This document shows positions 17,118 to 26,879 of a stretch of 64,000 bases of DNA, one piece after another (position 1 is the stretch's first letter; the number at the start of each line of letters is the position of its first letter). The DNA comes from Sporichthya polymorpha DSM 43042 (GTDB lineage Bacteria > Actinomycetota > Actinomycetes > Sporichthyales > Sporichthyaceae), in assembly GCF_000384115.1 (NCBI RefSeq), contig NZ_KB913029.1, positions 2,328,907 through 2,392,906 of the forward strand. The letters run 5' to 3'. The notes under the pieces are model-generated. The model was not told the origin of the DNA and did not search any database. It saw only the letters and a list, made by a program, of their open reading frames with translations. The position numbers were made by a program, and so were the translations under genes.

Positions 17118-17152
17118 TTGACCCCTGGCCAACTGTGGAACTACGTTCCACA
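17118..17152 (+). promoter_or_regulatory. MFS promoter overlapped by a 19-bp palindromic operator
   Basis: A -35-like TTGACC (17118-17123) and a -10-like TACGTT (17142-17147) are 18 bp apart. The palindrome TGTGGAACTACGTTCCACA (17134-17152; perfect 8-bp arms, 3-bp centre) covers the -10. Such sites are typical for TetR-type repressors of efflux pumps. No tetR gene lies next to it. Confidence 0.65.
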
Positions 17153-17172
17153 ACGGACGATTCCGGCGAACG

Positions 17173-18858
17173 GTGACGCGCATGCAGCAGCGGGTGGTCA
17201 ACCGCTGGCTCACGCTCGCGGTCCTGTGCCTCGCGGTCTTCTGCGTGATGGTCGCGACGATGATCGTGAACATCCTGCTGCCGACGCTGAACCGCGACCT
17301 CCAGGCGTCGACCAAGGACCTGCTCTGGATCGTCGACGCCTTCAACCTCGTCTTCGCGGCGCTCGTCCTGGCGGCGGGGTCGCTGTCGGACCGCTTCGGC
17401 CGCAAGGGCGCGCTGATGACCGGCCTGGTCATCTACATCGCCGCGTCGACGCTGTCCGCGTTCGCGCCGAACCCGGAGATGCTGATCCTGTGGCGGGCCG
17501 TCGCCGGTGTCGGCGCCGCCGTCGTGTTCCCGACGACGTTGTCGATCATCTCCAACGTCTTCCCCGACCGGGTCGAGCGCGCGAAGGCCATCGGGATCTG
17601 GGGCGCGGCCACCGGGGCGTCGGTCGCGGTGGGGCCGATCATCGGTGGCGCGATGGTCGAGGCGTCCGAGTGGGGCGCCGCGTTCTTGTTCTGCGCCGGC
17701 GTCGGGGTGCTCACGCTGGGGTTGGCGATCCCGTTCGTCCCGACCAGCCGTGACCCCGAGGTGCCCCGGCTCGACTACGTCGGTCTCGTCCTGTCGACCG
17801 CGGCGCTCGGGACGCTGGTCTACGCGATCATCCAGGCCCCCGAGCGCGGCTGGGGATCGCCGGCCAGCCTCGGTGACTTCGGCGCCGCCGCCTGCCTGCT
17901 GTTCGCGTTCGGGCTGTGGGAGGCCCACGTCCCGCAGCCGATGCTCGACGTCCGCCTGTTCCGGAACCTGCGCTTCACCGCGGCCTCCGGTGCGGTCACG
18001 CTCTCGTTCTTCGCGCTGTTCGGCTTCGTCTTCCTGATCACGCAGTTCTCGCAGTTCGTCCTCGGCTGGGGCGTGCTCGAGGCGGGTCTCCGGCAGACGC
18101 CGGTCGCGATCGCCGTCGCCGGCGGCTCGCTGCTCGGGGTGCCGCTGGCGGTCCGCGTCGGCACCAAGGTCGTGGTCTGCAGCGGCCTGGTGTTCCTCGT
18201 CGCCGGCTTCTACTGGGTCTCCACGTGCGACAGCACGACGACCTACCCGACGATCGCCGGCCAGATGATGACCATCGGCCTCGGCATGGGCCTGACCAGC
18301 GCCCCCGCGACCGAGGCGATCATGGGCGTCGTCCCGGCCGCGAAGGCCGGCATCGGGTCCGCCGTCAACGACGCGACCCGCGAGCTCGGCGGCACCCTCG
18401 GCGTCGCGGTCATCGGCAGCGTCTCGCTCTCGGTCTACCGCGAGGCCCTCGCCGACGAGATCACCAACCCCGCCCTGCTGGAGCCGGCGCGGGACTCCGT
18501 CGGCGCCGCCCTCGCCGTCGCCGCCCAGACCGGGGACGGCGGCATTGCCCTCGCCGCCCAGCAGTCCTTCACCGATGCGATGGAGTTCGGGTGCTGGGTC
18601 GCGGCGTGCGTCTGCGTCGCCGGGCTCTTCCTCGCGCTCCGGTACCTCCCGAACCACCCGGTGCTCCCCGGGACGGACGCCGCCGCCGACGGCCCGGACG
18701 CGGCCGAGGCGATCCCTGCGGTTCCGACCGGGGTCCCCGCGGGCACCGCCGGCCTCGCCGTCGCCGTCGCCGGGGACGTCGGGATCCTCCACTGCGCCGA
18801 CTGCGGGTCCCCGATCCCCGCCGCCGCCCCGGCCCCCGTCGCCGCCGTCGCCCGCTGA
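17173..18858 (+). CDS. MFS exporter, DHA2 (14-TMS) family
   Basis: Proton-driven drug exporter of 561 aa with the pattern of 14-segment DHA2 pumps. TM1 is followed by NRDLQASTKDLLWIVDAFNL, the motif A loop is GSLSDRFGRKGALMTG, and motif C is ATGASVAVGPIIGG. The C-terminal cytosolic tail is unusual: about 55 Ala/Pro-rich residues ending in ILHCADCGSPIP, a Cys-x2-Cys knuckle-like motif that exporters of this family normally lack. The GTG start at 17173 is preferred to ATG 17182 only for fit with the upstream promoter. Palindromic repeat copy 2 lies 14 bp after the stop. Confidence 0.9.
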   Translation: MTRMQQRVVNRWLTLAVLCLAVFCVMVATMIVNILLPTLNRDLQASTKDLLWIVDAFNLVFAALVLAAGSLSDRFGRKGALMTGLVIYIAASTLSAFAPNPEMLILWRAVAGVGAAVVFPTTLSIISNVFPDRVERAKAIGIWGAATGASVAVGPIIGGAMVEASEWGAAFLFCAGVGVLTLGLAIPFVPTSRDPEVPRLDYVGLVLSTAALGTLVYAIIQAPERGWGSPASLGDFGAAACLLFAFGLWEAHVPQPMLDVRLFRNLRFTAASGAVTLSFFALFGFVFLITQFSQFVLGWGVLEAGLRQTPVAIAVAGGSLLGVPLAVRVGTKVVVCSGLVFLVAGFYWVSTCDSTTTYPTIAGQMMTIGLGMGLTSAPATEAIMGVVPAAKAGIGSAVNDATRELGGTLGVAVIGSVSLSVYREALADEITNPALLEPARDSVGAALAVAAQTGDGGIALAAQQSFTDAMEFGCWVAACVCVAGLFLALRYLPNHPVLPGTDAAADGPDAAEAIPAVPTGVPAGTAGLAVAVAGDVGILHCADCGSPIPAAAPAPVAAVAR

Positions 18859-18871
18859 CCCCTTATCCGTC

Positions 18872-18927
18872 GTCAAGAAAGGGTGACACCCCTTACTGCG
18901 CAGTAAGGGGTGTCACCCTTTCTTGAC
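18872..18927. repeat. palindromic repeat copy 2 (56 bp, perfect), bidirectional terminator-like
   Basis: A perfect 56-bp palindrome centred on TTACTGCGCAGTAA, between the convergent MFS and acyl-CoA ligase genes. The stem reads GGGTGACACCCC with A-rich and T-rich ends. Relative to copy 1 at 6278, one stem pair is exchanged (T-A for A-T), so pairing is preserved. Confidence 0.95.
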
Positions 18928-18948
18928 AAGGGGTGCGGGGCGGCGGCG

Positions 18949-20517
<1,569 letters not shown>

Positions 20518-20680
20518 GATGCGTCCTTCGTCGGCCGGGACGGGTGTGGGCTCTGCCGTCATCGTGCTGCGGAATCCGGCACCAGGGCAACGGAGCACGG
20601 CCGCGAATCGTCCCCGATTCCTGTGCCCTCGGCACAATCCCGGCCGCACGCCCCGGACACAACCCCCCGAACACGACGAA

Positions 20681-20709
20681 GGACGCCGCCCATGGCGTGG
20701 GCGGCGTCC
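20681..20709 (-). terminator. hairpin terminator of the GlsB/YeaQ-like gene
   Basis: Perfect 11-bp stem GGACGCCGCCC/GGGCGGCGTCC with a 7-nt loop, 34 bp downstream of the stop at 20743 on the minus strand. Confidence 0.75.
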
Positions 20710-20742
20710 TCGTGGAACGGTTTGCGGTGGTGCCGTACTCGA

Positions 20743-21009
20743 TCAGCGATGTGCGAGATCCTTGCGCTTGGGAGCAATGGCCTCGGCGACACCGATGAGG
20801 GCGATGGCGGCCACCACGGCAACGATGAAGCCGAGCATGTCGAGCTCCCAGATGTCACCGGTGCCGATCGCGGCGGCGACCGAACCTCCGATGATCGAAC
20901 CCACCAGGCCGAGACCCAAGGTCGCGAGCAGTCCGAGGTTCTGCTTCCCGGGCTTGAGCAGGCGCGCAAGCGCACCGATCACGAGTCCGGCGACGATGAA
21001 ACCGATCAC
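20743..21009 (-). CDS. GlsB/YeaQ/YmgE-family small membrane protein
   Basis: Stress-associated integral membrane protein of 88 aa with three hydrophobic segments. The family signature is FIVAGLVIGALARLLKPGKQ near the N-terminus and GLVGSIIGGSVAAAIG in the middle. The molecular role of the family is unknown; members often respond to acid or envelope stress. GTG 21009 follows a very strong GGAGG site, so longer versions starting upstream are unlikely. Monocistronic, with a hairpin terminator downstream. Confidence 0.9.
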   Translation of the reverse strand: MIGFIVAGLVIGALARLLKPGKQNLGLLATLGLGLVGSIIGGSVAAAIGTGDIWELDMLGFIVAVVAAIALIGVAEAIAPKRKDLAHR

Positions 21010-21331
21010 GAGAGAACCTCCGTACCACGGGCCCGGGCGGGCCACTGACGAGAGTGTTCCCGTGGCCTTCGCGATCACGCACGGGTGACGCGGAGATTCC
21101 GGTCACGGCAACGGTTTCCCGGGAGTGCCCCATCTGGTCCTGAGGGCGGCCGAACGTGGCGTGCGCCCGGCACTCGGGGTGTCTGACGTCCGCCGCTCTG
21201 CTCTCTCCTCGGCCGCCCCCAGGTACCGCAGTGGTACCCGCCCGGACCGCGCGAAAACGGACATCGGCGGCACGGGCGCTCGGTGAGGTCAAACCTGCGA
21301 TCCGGCGTTCTCTGCGCCTCATCCCGGCCAG

Positions 21332-21358
21332 GTTTCGCCCAGGCTCGGGCCCGGGTAG
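21332..21358 (+). promoter_or_regulatory. candidate SigB/SigF-type promoter
   Basis: GTTTCG (21332-21337) and GGGTAG (21353-21358) match the GTTT-N16/17-GGGTA pattern of actinobacterial stress sigma factors, 33 bp upstream of the RsbW-like gene. The rest of the 381-base gap 21010-21390 shows only two GGTACC sites 11 bp apart (about 21224-21240) and no gene. Confidence 0.5.
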
Positions 21359-21390
21359 CTCCGCCGCAATCCCGGAGTAGGAGGTCCCCA

Positions 21391-21774
21391 GTGCCGTGCA
21401 CGATGAGTCCTCGCCAGATCGTGCTGCCGGCGGACGCCACCGCGCCGCGGGTCGCGCGGGAGTTTCTCGCCGAGTCCTGCTGCGGGAGTCACGAGGCGGC
21501 GGTGATCGAAGAGGCGCAGCTGCTCGTCTCCGAGTTGGTCACGAACGCGGTCCGGCACGGCGCGCCGCCGATCGAGCTGCAGGTGCGCTGCGCCGGCGAG
21601 GACCGGCTGCAGATCCGGGTGCGTGACTCGGAACGCCGCGTTCCCGAGCCCCGCGACGCCGACCCCGACGCCGAGGGCGGACGTGGGCTGATGCTCGTCG
21701 ACCTGGTCAGCGACGCCTGGGGCCACGAGGACGACGGCGACGGCAAGGCGGTCTGGTTCACGCTCCGCGTCTGA
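21391..21774 (+). CDS. RsbW-like ATP-binding protein (HATPase_c_2; putative anti-sigma kinase)
   Basis: GHKL-fold ATPase of 127 aa, the type that acts as an anti-sigma factor and serine kinase in partner-switching cascades. The N-box is VSELVTNAVRHG, and the G2-like loop is DAEGGRGLMLVDLVSDAWG. The GTG start follows TAGGAGG at ideal spacing. A SigB/SigF-like promoter lies upstream, which would place the gene under a stress sigma factor such as the one at 1-768. No anti-anti-sigma gene is adjacent. Whether it binds that sigma factor is inference. Confidence 0.85.
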   Translation: MPCTMSPRQIVLPADATAPRVAREFLAESCCGSHEAAVIEEAQLLVSELVTNAVRHGAPPIELQVRCAGEDRLQIRVRDSERRVPEPRDADPDAEGGRGLMLVDLVSDAWGHEDDGDGKAVWFTLRV

Positions 21775-21863
21775 CGGGTGATCTCGCCGACCCGAACCCG
21801 GTGAATGGGCCCCGGTCTGAGGGGCAGCACAGGGTCAACACTTCACGACCCGGAGGACCCGTC

Positions 21864-22376
21864 ATGACTCGCTCGGTGCTCGCCCTTCCCTTCACCGCTC
21901 TCCGGACGGGACGGAAGCTGGCCACTCGCCTGACCTGGCCGGTGCTCGCCGGTGCCGCAGCGGTCGTCTACCGCAAGGTGCACCGCGCCGAGCCGAGCGG
22001 GACCGCCGATCTCGATGCCTTCCCCGGCGACGCGCCCGCCGCCGAGCGCGCGCGTCCGGTCGCCGTGCCGACCCGACCGACGGCGACGCGTGGGCCCGAA
22101 GGCACCGAGCGTGAACCCGAGGTCGTCATCGAACCGGTGCCGCTGGCCGAGCCGGCGGTGGACCTCGACGTCGCCGTCACCCTCCCCTCCGAGCTCCCGA
22201 TCCGCGCCTACGACGCGCTCTCGGCCAAGGACGCGGTCACCGCGATCCGCGAGCTGACCGCGCCGGAGGAGGTCCGGACGGTGCTGGACTTCGAGACCGA
22301 GAACGGCAAGCGCACCACCGTGCTGAGCGCGGCGCGGACGCACCTCACCGCGCTCGAGCGCTCGGTTCGCTCGTGA
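21864..22376 (+). CDS. conserved protein resembling lipid-droplet-associated proteins
   Basis: Product of 170 aa. The N-terminus has an amphipathic or hydrophobic segment (WPVLAGAAAVVYRKV), then a Pro/Glu-rich linker. A C-terminal domain of about 60 residues has the pattern YDALSAKDAVTAIRELTAPE then EEVRTVLDFETENGKRTTVL. That last block recurs in actinobacterial lipid-droplet-associated and related small proteins and is probably a helical protein-binding module. ATG 21864 follows GGAGGA. The stop overlaps the start of the broken SDR gene by 4 bp (GTGA), so the two formed an operon. Exact function unknown. Confidence 0.65.
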   Translation: MTRSVLALPFTALRTGRKLATRLTWPVLAGAAAVVYRKVHRAEPSGTADLDAFPGDAPAAERARPVAVPTRPTATRGPEGTEREPEVVIEPVPLAEPAVDLDVAVTLPSELPIRAYDALSAKDAVTAIRELTAPEEVRTVLDFETENGKRTTVLSAARTHLTALERSVRS

Positions 22377-23028
22377 CGAGCCCTCGCCCGCTGGCGCTCG
22401 TCACCGGGGCGTCGAGCGGGATCGGGCTCGAGTTCGCGGTGCAGTGCGCCGCCCACGGCTACGACCTCGTCATCAACTCCGAGGACGGGGCGCGGCTGGA
22501 GGCGGCCGGCGCGCGCCTGCGTGCCGAGGGCGCGCAGGTGCGGACGGTCCTGGCCGACCTGCGCGATCCGCAAGCCGTGATCCGACTTCACACCGAGACG
22601 ATGCGTGACGGCCGTCCGCTGGAGATCGCGGCGTTGAACGCCGGTGTCGGACCTCGATCGCGTCGACGATGCCGGGGACCTATCAGGCGACCTACAACGC
22701 CTCGAAGTCGTTCCTGCAGTCGTTCGCGGAGGCGCTGTCGGAGGAGCTCGCGGACACCGAGGTCGTCGTCACCTCGCTGATGCCGGGCCCGACCGACACC
22801 GACTTCTTCCGGCGCGCGGACATGCTCGACACCCGCGTCGGCACCGGCAAGAAGGACGACCCGGCTCAGGTCGCGGAGCAGGCGTTCGCGGCGCTGATGT
22901 CCGGCGAGCGGCGCCTCGTCGGCGGGTCGCTGAAGACGCGATTCTCCGAGGCGGCCAACAAAGTGTTGCCTGATCAGATCAAGGCGAAGGTCCACAGCAA
23001 GATGGCCGAGCCCGGCTCGGGCTCCTAG
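22373..23028 (+). pseudogene. short-chain dehydrogenase/reductase with internal deletion and frameshift
   Basis: The N-terminal part is a proper Rossmann start (LALVTGASSGIGLEFAVQCA ... ALNAGVG, with TGASSGIG and NAG motifs). The C-terminal part resumes in another frame as TSIASTMPGTYQATYNASKS, with the catalytic YNASK. The two abut at about 22659: about 45 residues normally present between NAGVG and the catalytic serine strand are absent, and the deletion is not a multiple of three. The downstream half could restart at ATG 22669 but would lack the cofactor site. Overlap with the upstream gene and a 6-bp gap to the next suggest the operon is still transcribed. A single-base sequencing error cannot explain the missing 45 residues. 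Confidence 0.85.
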
Positions 23029-23034
23029 GGGGAC

Positions 23035-24186
23035 GTGGTGAAGGCGATGGTCTACCGCGGGCCGTACAAGGTCCGCGTCGAGGAGAAGCCGGAACCGACG
23101 ATCGAGCACCCGAACGACGCGATCGTGCGTGTGACGCGAGCCGCGATCTGCGGCTCGGACCTGCACCTGTATCACGGGATGATGCCGGACACCCGGGTCG
23201 GGCACACGTTCGGTCACGAGTTCATCGGGGTGGTCGACCAGGTCGGATCCTCGGTCGAGAACCTGCGCGTGGGTGACCGGGTCATGGTGCCGTTCAACGT
23301 CTTCTGCGGGTCGTGCTTCTTCTGCGCCCGCGGGCTGTACTCGAACTGTCACAACGTGAACCCGAACGCGACGGCGGTCGGCGGGATCTACGGCTACTCC
23401 CACACCTGCGGTGGCTACGACGGCGGGCAGGCGGAGCTGGTGCGCGTGCCCTTCGCGGACGTCGGGCCGATGGTCATTCCCGACTGGCTCGACGACGACG
23501 ACGCGGTGATGCTGACCGACGCGCTGCCCACGGGCTACTTCGGTGCGCAACTCGGCGACATCGCCGAGGGAGACGTCGTCGTGGTGTTCGGGGCCGGCCC
23601 GGTCGGGCTGTTCGCCGCGCGGTCGGCGTGGCTGATGGGCGCGGGTCGCGTGATCGTCATCGACCACCTCGACTACCGGCTGGAGAAGGCGCGCGCCTTC
23701 GCGCACGCCGAGACGTTCAACTTCGTCTCCCACGACGACATCGTCGTGACGATGAAACGCGAGACCGGCGGTCTCGGGGCGGACGTCTGCATCGACGCCG
23801 TCGGCGCGGAGGCCGACGGCAACCTGCTGATGCACGTCACGTCCGCGAAGCTCAAGCTGCAGGGTGGTTCGCCGATCGCGCTGAACTGGGCGATCGACTC
23901 GGTCCGGAAGGGCGGGACGGTCTCGGTCGTCGGCGCCTACGGGCCGATGTTCAGCGCCGTGAAGTTCGGTGACGCCCTGAACAAAGGCCTGACGCTGCGG
24001 ATGAACCAGTGCCCGGTGAAGCGGCAGTGGCCACGGCTGCTCGAGCACATCCGGAACGGGTACTTCAAACCGAGCGACATCGTCACGCACCGGATCCCGC
24101 TCGACGAGGTCGCGGAGGGCTACCACATCTTCTCCGCGAAGCTCGACAACTGCATCAAGCCGATCGTCGTCCCGTCCGCCGCGTGA
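23035..24186 (+). CDS. zinc-dependent alcohol/formaldehyde dehydrogenase family
   Basis: Medium-chain dehydrogenase of 383 aa. The catalytic zinc site is CGSDLHLYHG plus GHEFIGVV. The structural zinc lobe has CGSCFFCARGLYSNC, four Cys in the normal spacing. The NAD(P) Rossmann motif is VFGAGPVGLFAARSAWLMGA. It resembles the glutathione-independent formaldehyde dehydrogenase branch that couples aldehyde oxidation to NAD. A strong AGGGGG site precedes GTG 23035 (GTG 23038 is an alternative). It lies 6 bp after the SDR pseudogene and is followed by two unknown membrane proteins in the same operon. Confidence 0.92.
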   Translation: MVKAMVYRGPYKVRVEEKPEPTIEHPNDAIVRVTRAAICGSDLHLYHGMMPDTRVGHTFGHEFIGVVDQVGSSVENLRVGDRVMVPFNVFCGSCFFCARGLYSNCHNVNPNATAVGGIYGYSHTCGGYDGGQAELVRVPFADVGPMVIPDWLDDDDAVMLTDALPTGYFGAQLGDIAEGDVVVVFGAGPVGLFAARSAWLMGAGRVIVIDHLDYRLEKARAFAHAETFNFVSHDDIVVTMKRETGGLGADVCIDAVGAEADGNLLMHVTSAKLKLQGGSPIALNWAIDSVRKGGTVSVVGAYGPMFSAVKFGDALNKGLTLRMNQCPVKRQWPRLLEHIRNGYFKPSDIVTHRIPLDEVAEGYHIFSAKLDNCIKPIVVPSAA

Positions 24187-24196
24187 GAGGAAAGTC

Positions 24197-24766
24197 GTGA
24201 CCTACACCGCGGAGAAGCCGCAGACCGCTGCGAGCGCCGACGAACTGCGGGCGCGCATCCCCGGCTGGGGCGCGGATCTGAACCCCGCCGACCGCCCGTC
24301 CGGCAGCCGCCGGGAGGTGCCCGAGATCGAGACCGGCGCCCACTGGCACTTCCCCGACCGGCAGCCGGAGGTGTGGCCGCGCGAGCGGTCGATCGAGCAC
24401 CTGATGCTGCCGCCGGTCTTCGGGACGTCCTGCCCGCCGCGCGGCCTGTCCGGCGCGATGCGCAAGCTCGCCTACCGACGCTGGAGCGAAGGCCGTGCCG
24501 CGCACTGGTTGGTGCTGCTCGCCGCCGACCGCGTCGACGCCGTCGAGAGCCACCTGCGCTCGTTCGCGACCACCCGACCGGACAACCCGGTGACGCAGAC
24601 CGGCGTCCGCGCCGAGTTCACCCACGACGGCCTGGGCTCCCGCCGCGGCCGTGGCCGCGCGGACGTGAACCACCACTGGATGGACCCGCTGATCGTCGCG
24701 GGACCGTGGGTGCTCGCCGCTCTCGTCGGCCGTCGCGCGCTGCGGAAGATCGCGGGCCGCCTGTGA
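24197..24766 (+). CDS. conserved protein of unknown function with C-terminal membrane segment
   Basis: Product of 189 aa, not recognised. The N-terminal half is polar with ADLNPADRPSGSRREVPEIE and a WHFPDRQPEVWPRERSIEHL segment. The middle has CPPRGLSGAMRKLAYRRWSE, and the C-terminus ends in one hydrophobic stretch (DPLIVAGPWVLAALVGRRAL). Similar proteins are, to my knowledge, found beside zinc alcohol dehydrogenases in soil bacteria, which matches this location. The GTG start has a GAGAGGAAAG site. Translationally coupled (GTGA) to the next gene. Confidence 0.75.
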   Translation: MTYTAEKPQTAASADELRARIPGWGADLNPADRPSGSRREVPEIETGAHWHFPDRQPEVWPRERSIEHLMLPPVFGTSCPPRGLSGAMRKLAYRRWSEGRAAHWLVLLAADRVDAVESHLRSFATTRPDNPVTQTGVRAEFTHDGLGSRRGRGRADVNHHWMDPLIVAGPWVLAALVGRRALRKIAGRL

Positions 24767-25284
24767 GCGTCGGCGAAGTCCTGGATCGGACGGTCCGTCA
24801 GGAATACGGCTCGGAGGCCGACGAGGGTGCGCACCTCGCGACGATGACCGCGTACAGCGGGCTGGTCGCCGTCGCCGCCCTGGTCGCGCGCCGGCGCGGC
24901 GCGACGGTGCCGAGCATCTCGGCCTGGGACACGGCGCGACTGGCACTGGCCACCTACAAGGGCGCGCGCCTGCTGACGAAGGACAAGGTGACCGCTCCGC
25001 TGCGCGCGCCGTTCACGCGGCGCTCCGGGCCGGGCGAGGCCAACGAGGTCAACGACGCTCCGCGCGGCGAGGGGGCGCGGCACACCGTCGGGGAGCTGGT
25101 GTCCTGCCCGTTCTGCCTGGGGCAGTGGATCGCGACGGGGCTGGCCGTGGGGCTCGTCCTCGCCCCGGGCCCGACGCGACTGGTCGCGAGCACGCTCGCC
25201 GCCGCTGCGGGCGCGGACTTCCTCCACCACGCCTACTGCGCGGCTCAGCAACTCCCCGGCGCGCTCGAAGTGCGCGCCGACTGA
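24763..25284 (+). CDS. DUF1360 family membrane protein
   Basis: Product of 173 aa with the DUF1360 pattern: SAWDTARLALATYKGARLLT, then KDKVTAPLRAPF, and the Cys motif ELVSCPFCLGQW near the C-terminal third, followed by a hydrophobic helix. Homologues are small membrane proteins of unknown function seen in Bacillus and Actinobacteria, often stress regulated. The start overlaps the upstream stop (GTGA). Its last 40 bp overlap the 3' end of the opposite-strand metallo-hydrolase gene. Confidence 0.85.
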   Translation: MSVGEVLDRTVRQEYGSEADEGAHLATMTAYSGLVAVAALVARRRGATVPSISAWDTARLALATYKGARLLTKDKVTAPLRAPFTRRSGPGEANEVNDAPRGEGARHTVGELVSCPFCLGQWIATGLAVGLVLAPGPTRLVASTLAAAAGADFLHHAYCAAQQLPGALEVRAD

Positions 25285-26081
25285 CCCGGGTCCAGCGGGA
25301 CGGCGTCACCCCGGCGGACGACCCGGATCTCGGAGTGGGGTCGCCGCATCTGCATCTGCGCGAGGAACTCCGACAACGGCGAGTGGAAGACGCCGTAGTC
25401 GTCGTAGTGGATCGGGACGGTGACGGTGGGCTCCAGGAGCTCGACGAGATCTGTCCCCTGCCGGGCGTCCATCGTGACGAGGATGCCGAGCACCCGGGTC
25501 CCGCCGAGGTGAATCACCATGGTGTCCAGGCGTCCGCAGCGCTCGACGACCTCGCGCAACTGCGGGCGGAAGAGCACGTCGCCGGTGACGTAGACGCGGA
25601 GTCGGTCGCTGCCGGCCCCCAGTTCGAGGACGTGGCCCTGGACCGGTGGCAGGATCGCGCCCATCGGGCCCGGGCCGTGCGTGCCGGGGACCGCGGTGAC
25701 GGTCAGCTGCTCGCCGTCCCGGGCCAGCGTGCGCTTCGCCCAGGGCTCCAGCCCGTCGGCGGCACCGAAGCCCCACCGGTGCAACCGCTTCGCCGCCTGA
25801 CGGGTGGTCAGCACTGGTAACTGGTGGTCCAGTTCGCGCTTCGCGACGCGGTCGAAGTGGTCGCCGTGCAGGTGCGAGAGCAGGACGGCGTCGCACGCCG
25901 GGAGGTCCGCGGGCAGCAGGGCGGGCTCGGTCCGTCGCTTGCTCCAGAGTCCGTATCCGAGGTACGCCCGCTGGCCCCGGTGCAGGAAGTTCGGGTCGGT
26001 GAGCAGCGTGAACGGCCCGAGGCGGAGCAGGGTCGTCGCGGTCCCGCCGAACGTCAGCTCGGCCGTACGGTCGCTCTCCAT
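25245..26081 (-). CDS. metallo-beta-lactamase fold hydrolase (UlaG/RomA-like)
   Basis: MBL-fold protein of 278 aa. The metal motif HLHGDHFD is intact, with further ligands in GTHGPGPMG, the TGDVLFRP aspartate and the C-terminal VPIHYDDYGVF histidine. This set is typical of the UlaG-like branch that hydrolyses lactones or phosphodiester and N-acyl lipids; substrate unknown. ATG 26081 follows GGAGGGA. It is read after nei on the same strand, 23 bp apart in the order nei then MBL, so the two may form one transcript starting at the 26880-26916 palindrome. Confidence 0.9.
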   Translation of the reverse strand: MESDRTAELTFGGTATTLLRLGPFTLLTDPNFLHRGQRAYLGYGLWSKRRTEPALLPADLPACDAVLLSHLHGDHFDRVAKRELDHQLPVLTTRQAAKRLHRWGFGAADGLEPWAKRTLARDGEQLTVTAVPGTHGPGPMGAILPPVQGHVLELGAGSDRLRVYVTGDVLFRPQLREVVERCGRLDTMVIHLGGTRVLGILVTMDARQGTDLVELLEPTVTVPIHYDDYGVFHSPLSEFLAQMQMRRPHSEIRVVRRGDAVPLDPGQSARTSSAPGSC

Positions 26082-26104
26082 CGGTCCCTCCAGATCGGGT
26101 CGCG

Positions 26105-26878
26105 TCACCGGGTGTGCAAGGCGTGAACCTGCTCGTGCTGCTCGACCGGGCACCAGTGGGCAATCCGGCCCGTGATCGCGGCGGTGGCGACCGCCGCGCC
26201 GCAACTGCGGCAGCTCGCGCGTTTGTAGACCCAGCGCTCGTCGGGGGCGGACGGGTCGCTGACGACCTGGCCGGCGTCACGGCCGAGGGCCATCAGACGG
26301 CGCGTCAGTCCCCAGAGCGCGGTGGCCTGGTCGACGCTGAGGTCCGCGCAGGGAGTGCGCGGGTGCAGGCGCGCGAGGAACAGCAGCTCGGCGCGCCACG
26401 CGTTCCCGACTCCGGCCCAGACGGACTGGTCGAGCAGGGCCGCGCCGACGGGGCCGCGGAAGGACCGCAGGGCGGTGACCGCCGCGGTGGGATCGTCGGG
26501 GCCGAGCGGGTCGGGCCCGAGCTTGGCGAGGATCCGCGCCACCTCGGCGGGGTCGAGCAGATCGCAGGCGGACGGGGCGATCAGGTCCCACGCCGCCGTC
26601 GGGCCGGCGAGGCGCAGGCGGGTGCCGGTCCGCGGCGGCGTCGCGGGGTCGGGGTGGTGCAGGAAGAGCCCGCGCATCCCGAGGTGGACGTGGACGGCGG
26701 GCGCGTCCTCGACGTCGTAGAACAGATGCTTGCCGGCGGCGCGGACGTCGAGCAGGCGCCGGCCGTCGACGACGCCGGCGTCGAACCGGCCCTGCGGCGA
26801 GGTCGCACGGACCTCCGCCCCGCCCAGGTCGGCGCGGATCCGGTCGGCGAAATGGTGGATCAGGTGTCCCTCGGGCAC
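26105..26878 (-). CDS. nei: Fpg/Nei-type DNA glycosylase/AP lyase (endonuclease VIII-like)
   Basis: Bifunctional base-excision repair enzyme of 257 aa. The catalytic N-terminus PEGHLIHHFADRI appears after the removed start residue, so GTG 26878 must be the start. The helix-two-turn-helix has LLDQSVWAGVGNAWRAELLF. The C-terminal zinc finger has Cys-x2-Cys (CRSC), then 16 residues and CPVEQH: the usual fourth Cys of CPxC is Glu here, with a His two residues later as a possible substitute. Divergent from the pyrimidine-dimer glycosylase fusion, and both starts abut one 37-bp inverted repeat. Confidence 0.93.
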   Translation of the reverse strand: MPEGHLIHHFADRIRADLGGAEVRATSPQGRFDAGVVDGRRLLDVRAAGKHLFYDVEDAPAVHVHLGMRGLFLHHPDPATPPRTGTRLRLAGPTAAWDLIAPSACDLLDPAEVARILAKLGPDPLGPDDPTAAVTALRSFRGPVGAALLDQSVWAGVGNAWRAELLFLARLHPRTPCADLSVDQATALWGLTRRLMALGRDAGQVVSDPSAPDERWVYKRASCRSCGAAVATAAITGRIAHWCPVEQHEQVHALHTR

Positions 26879-26879
26879 G

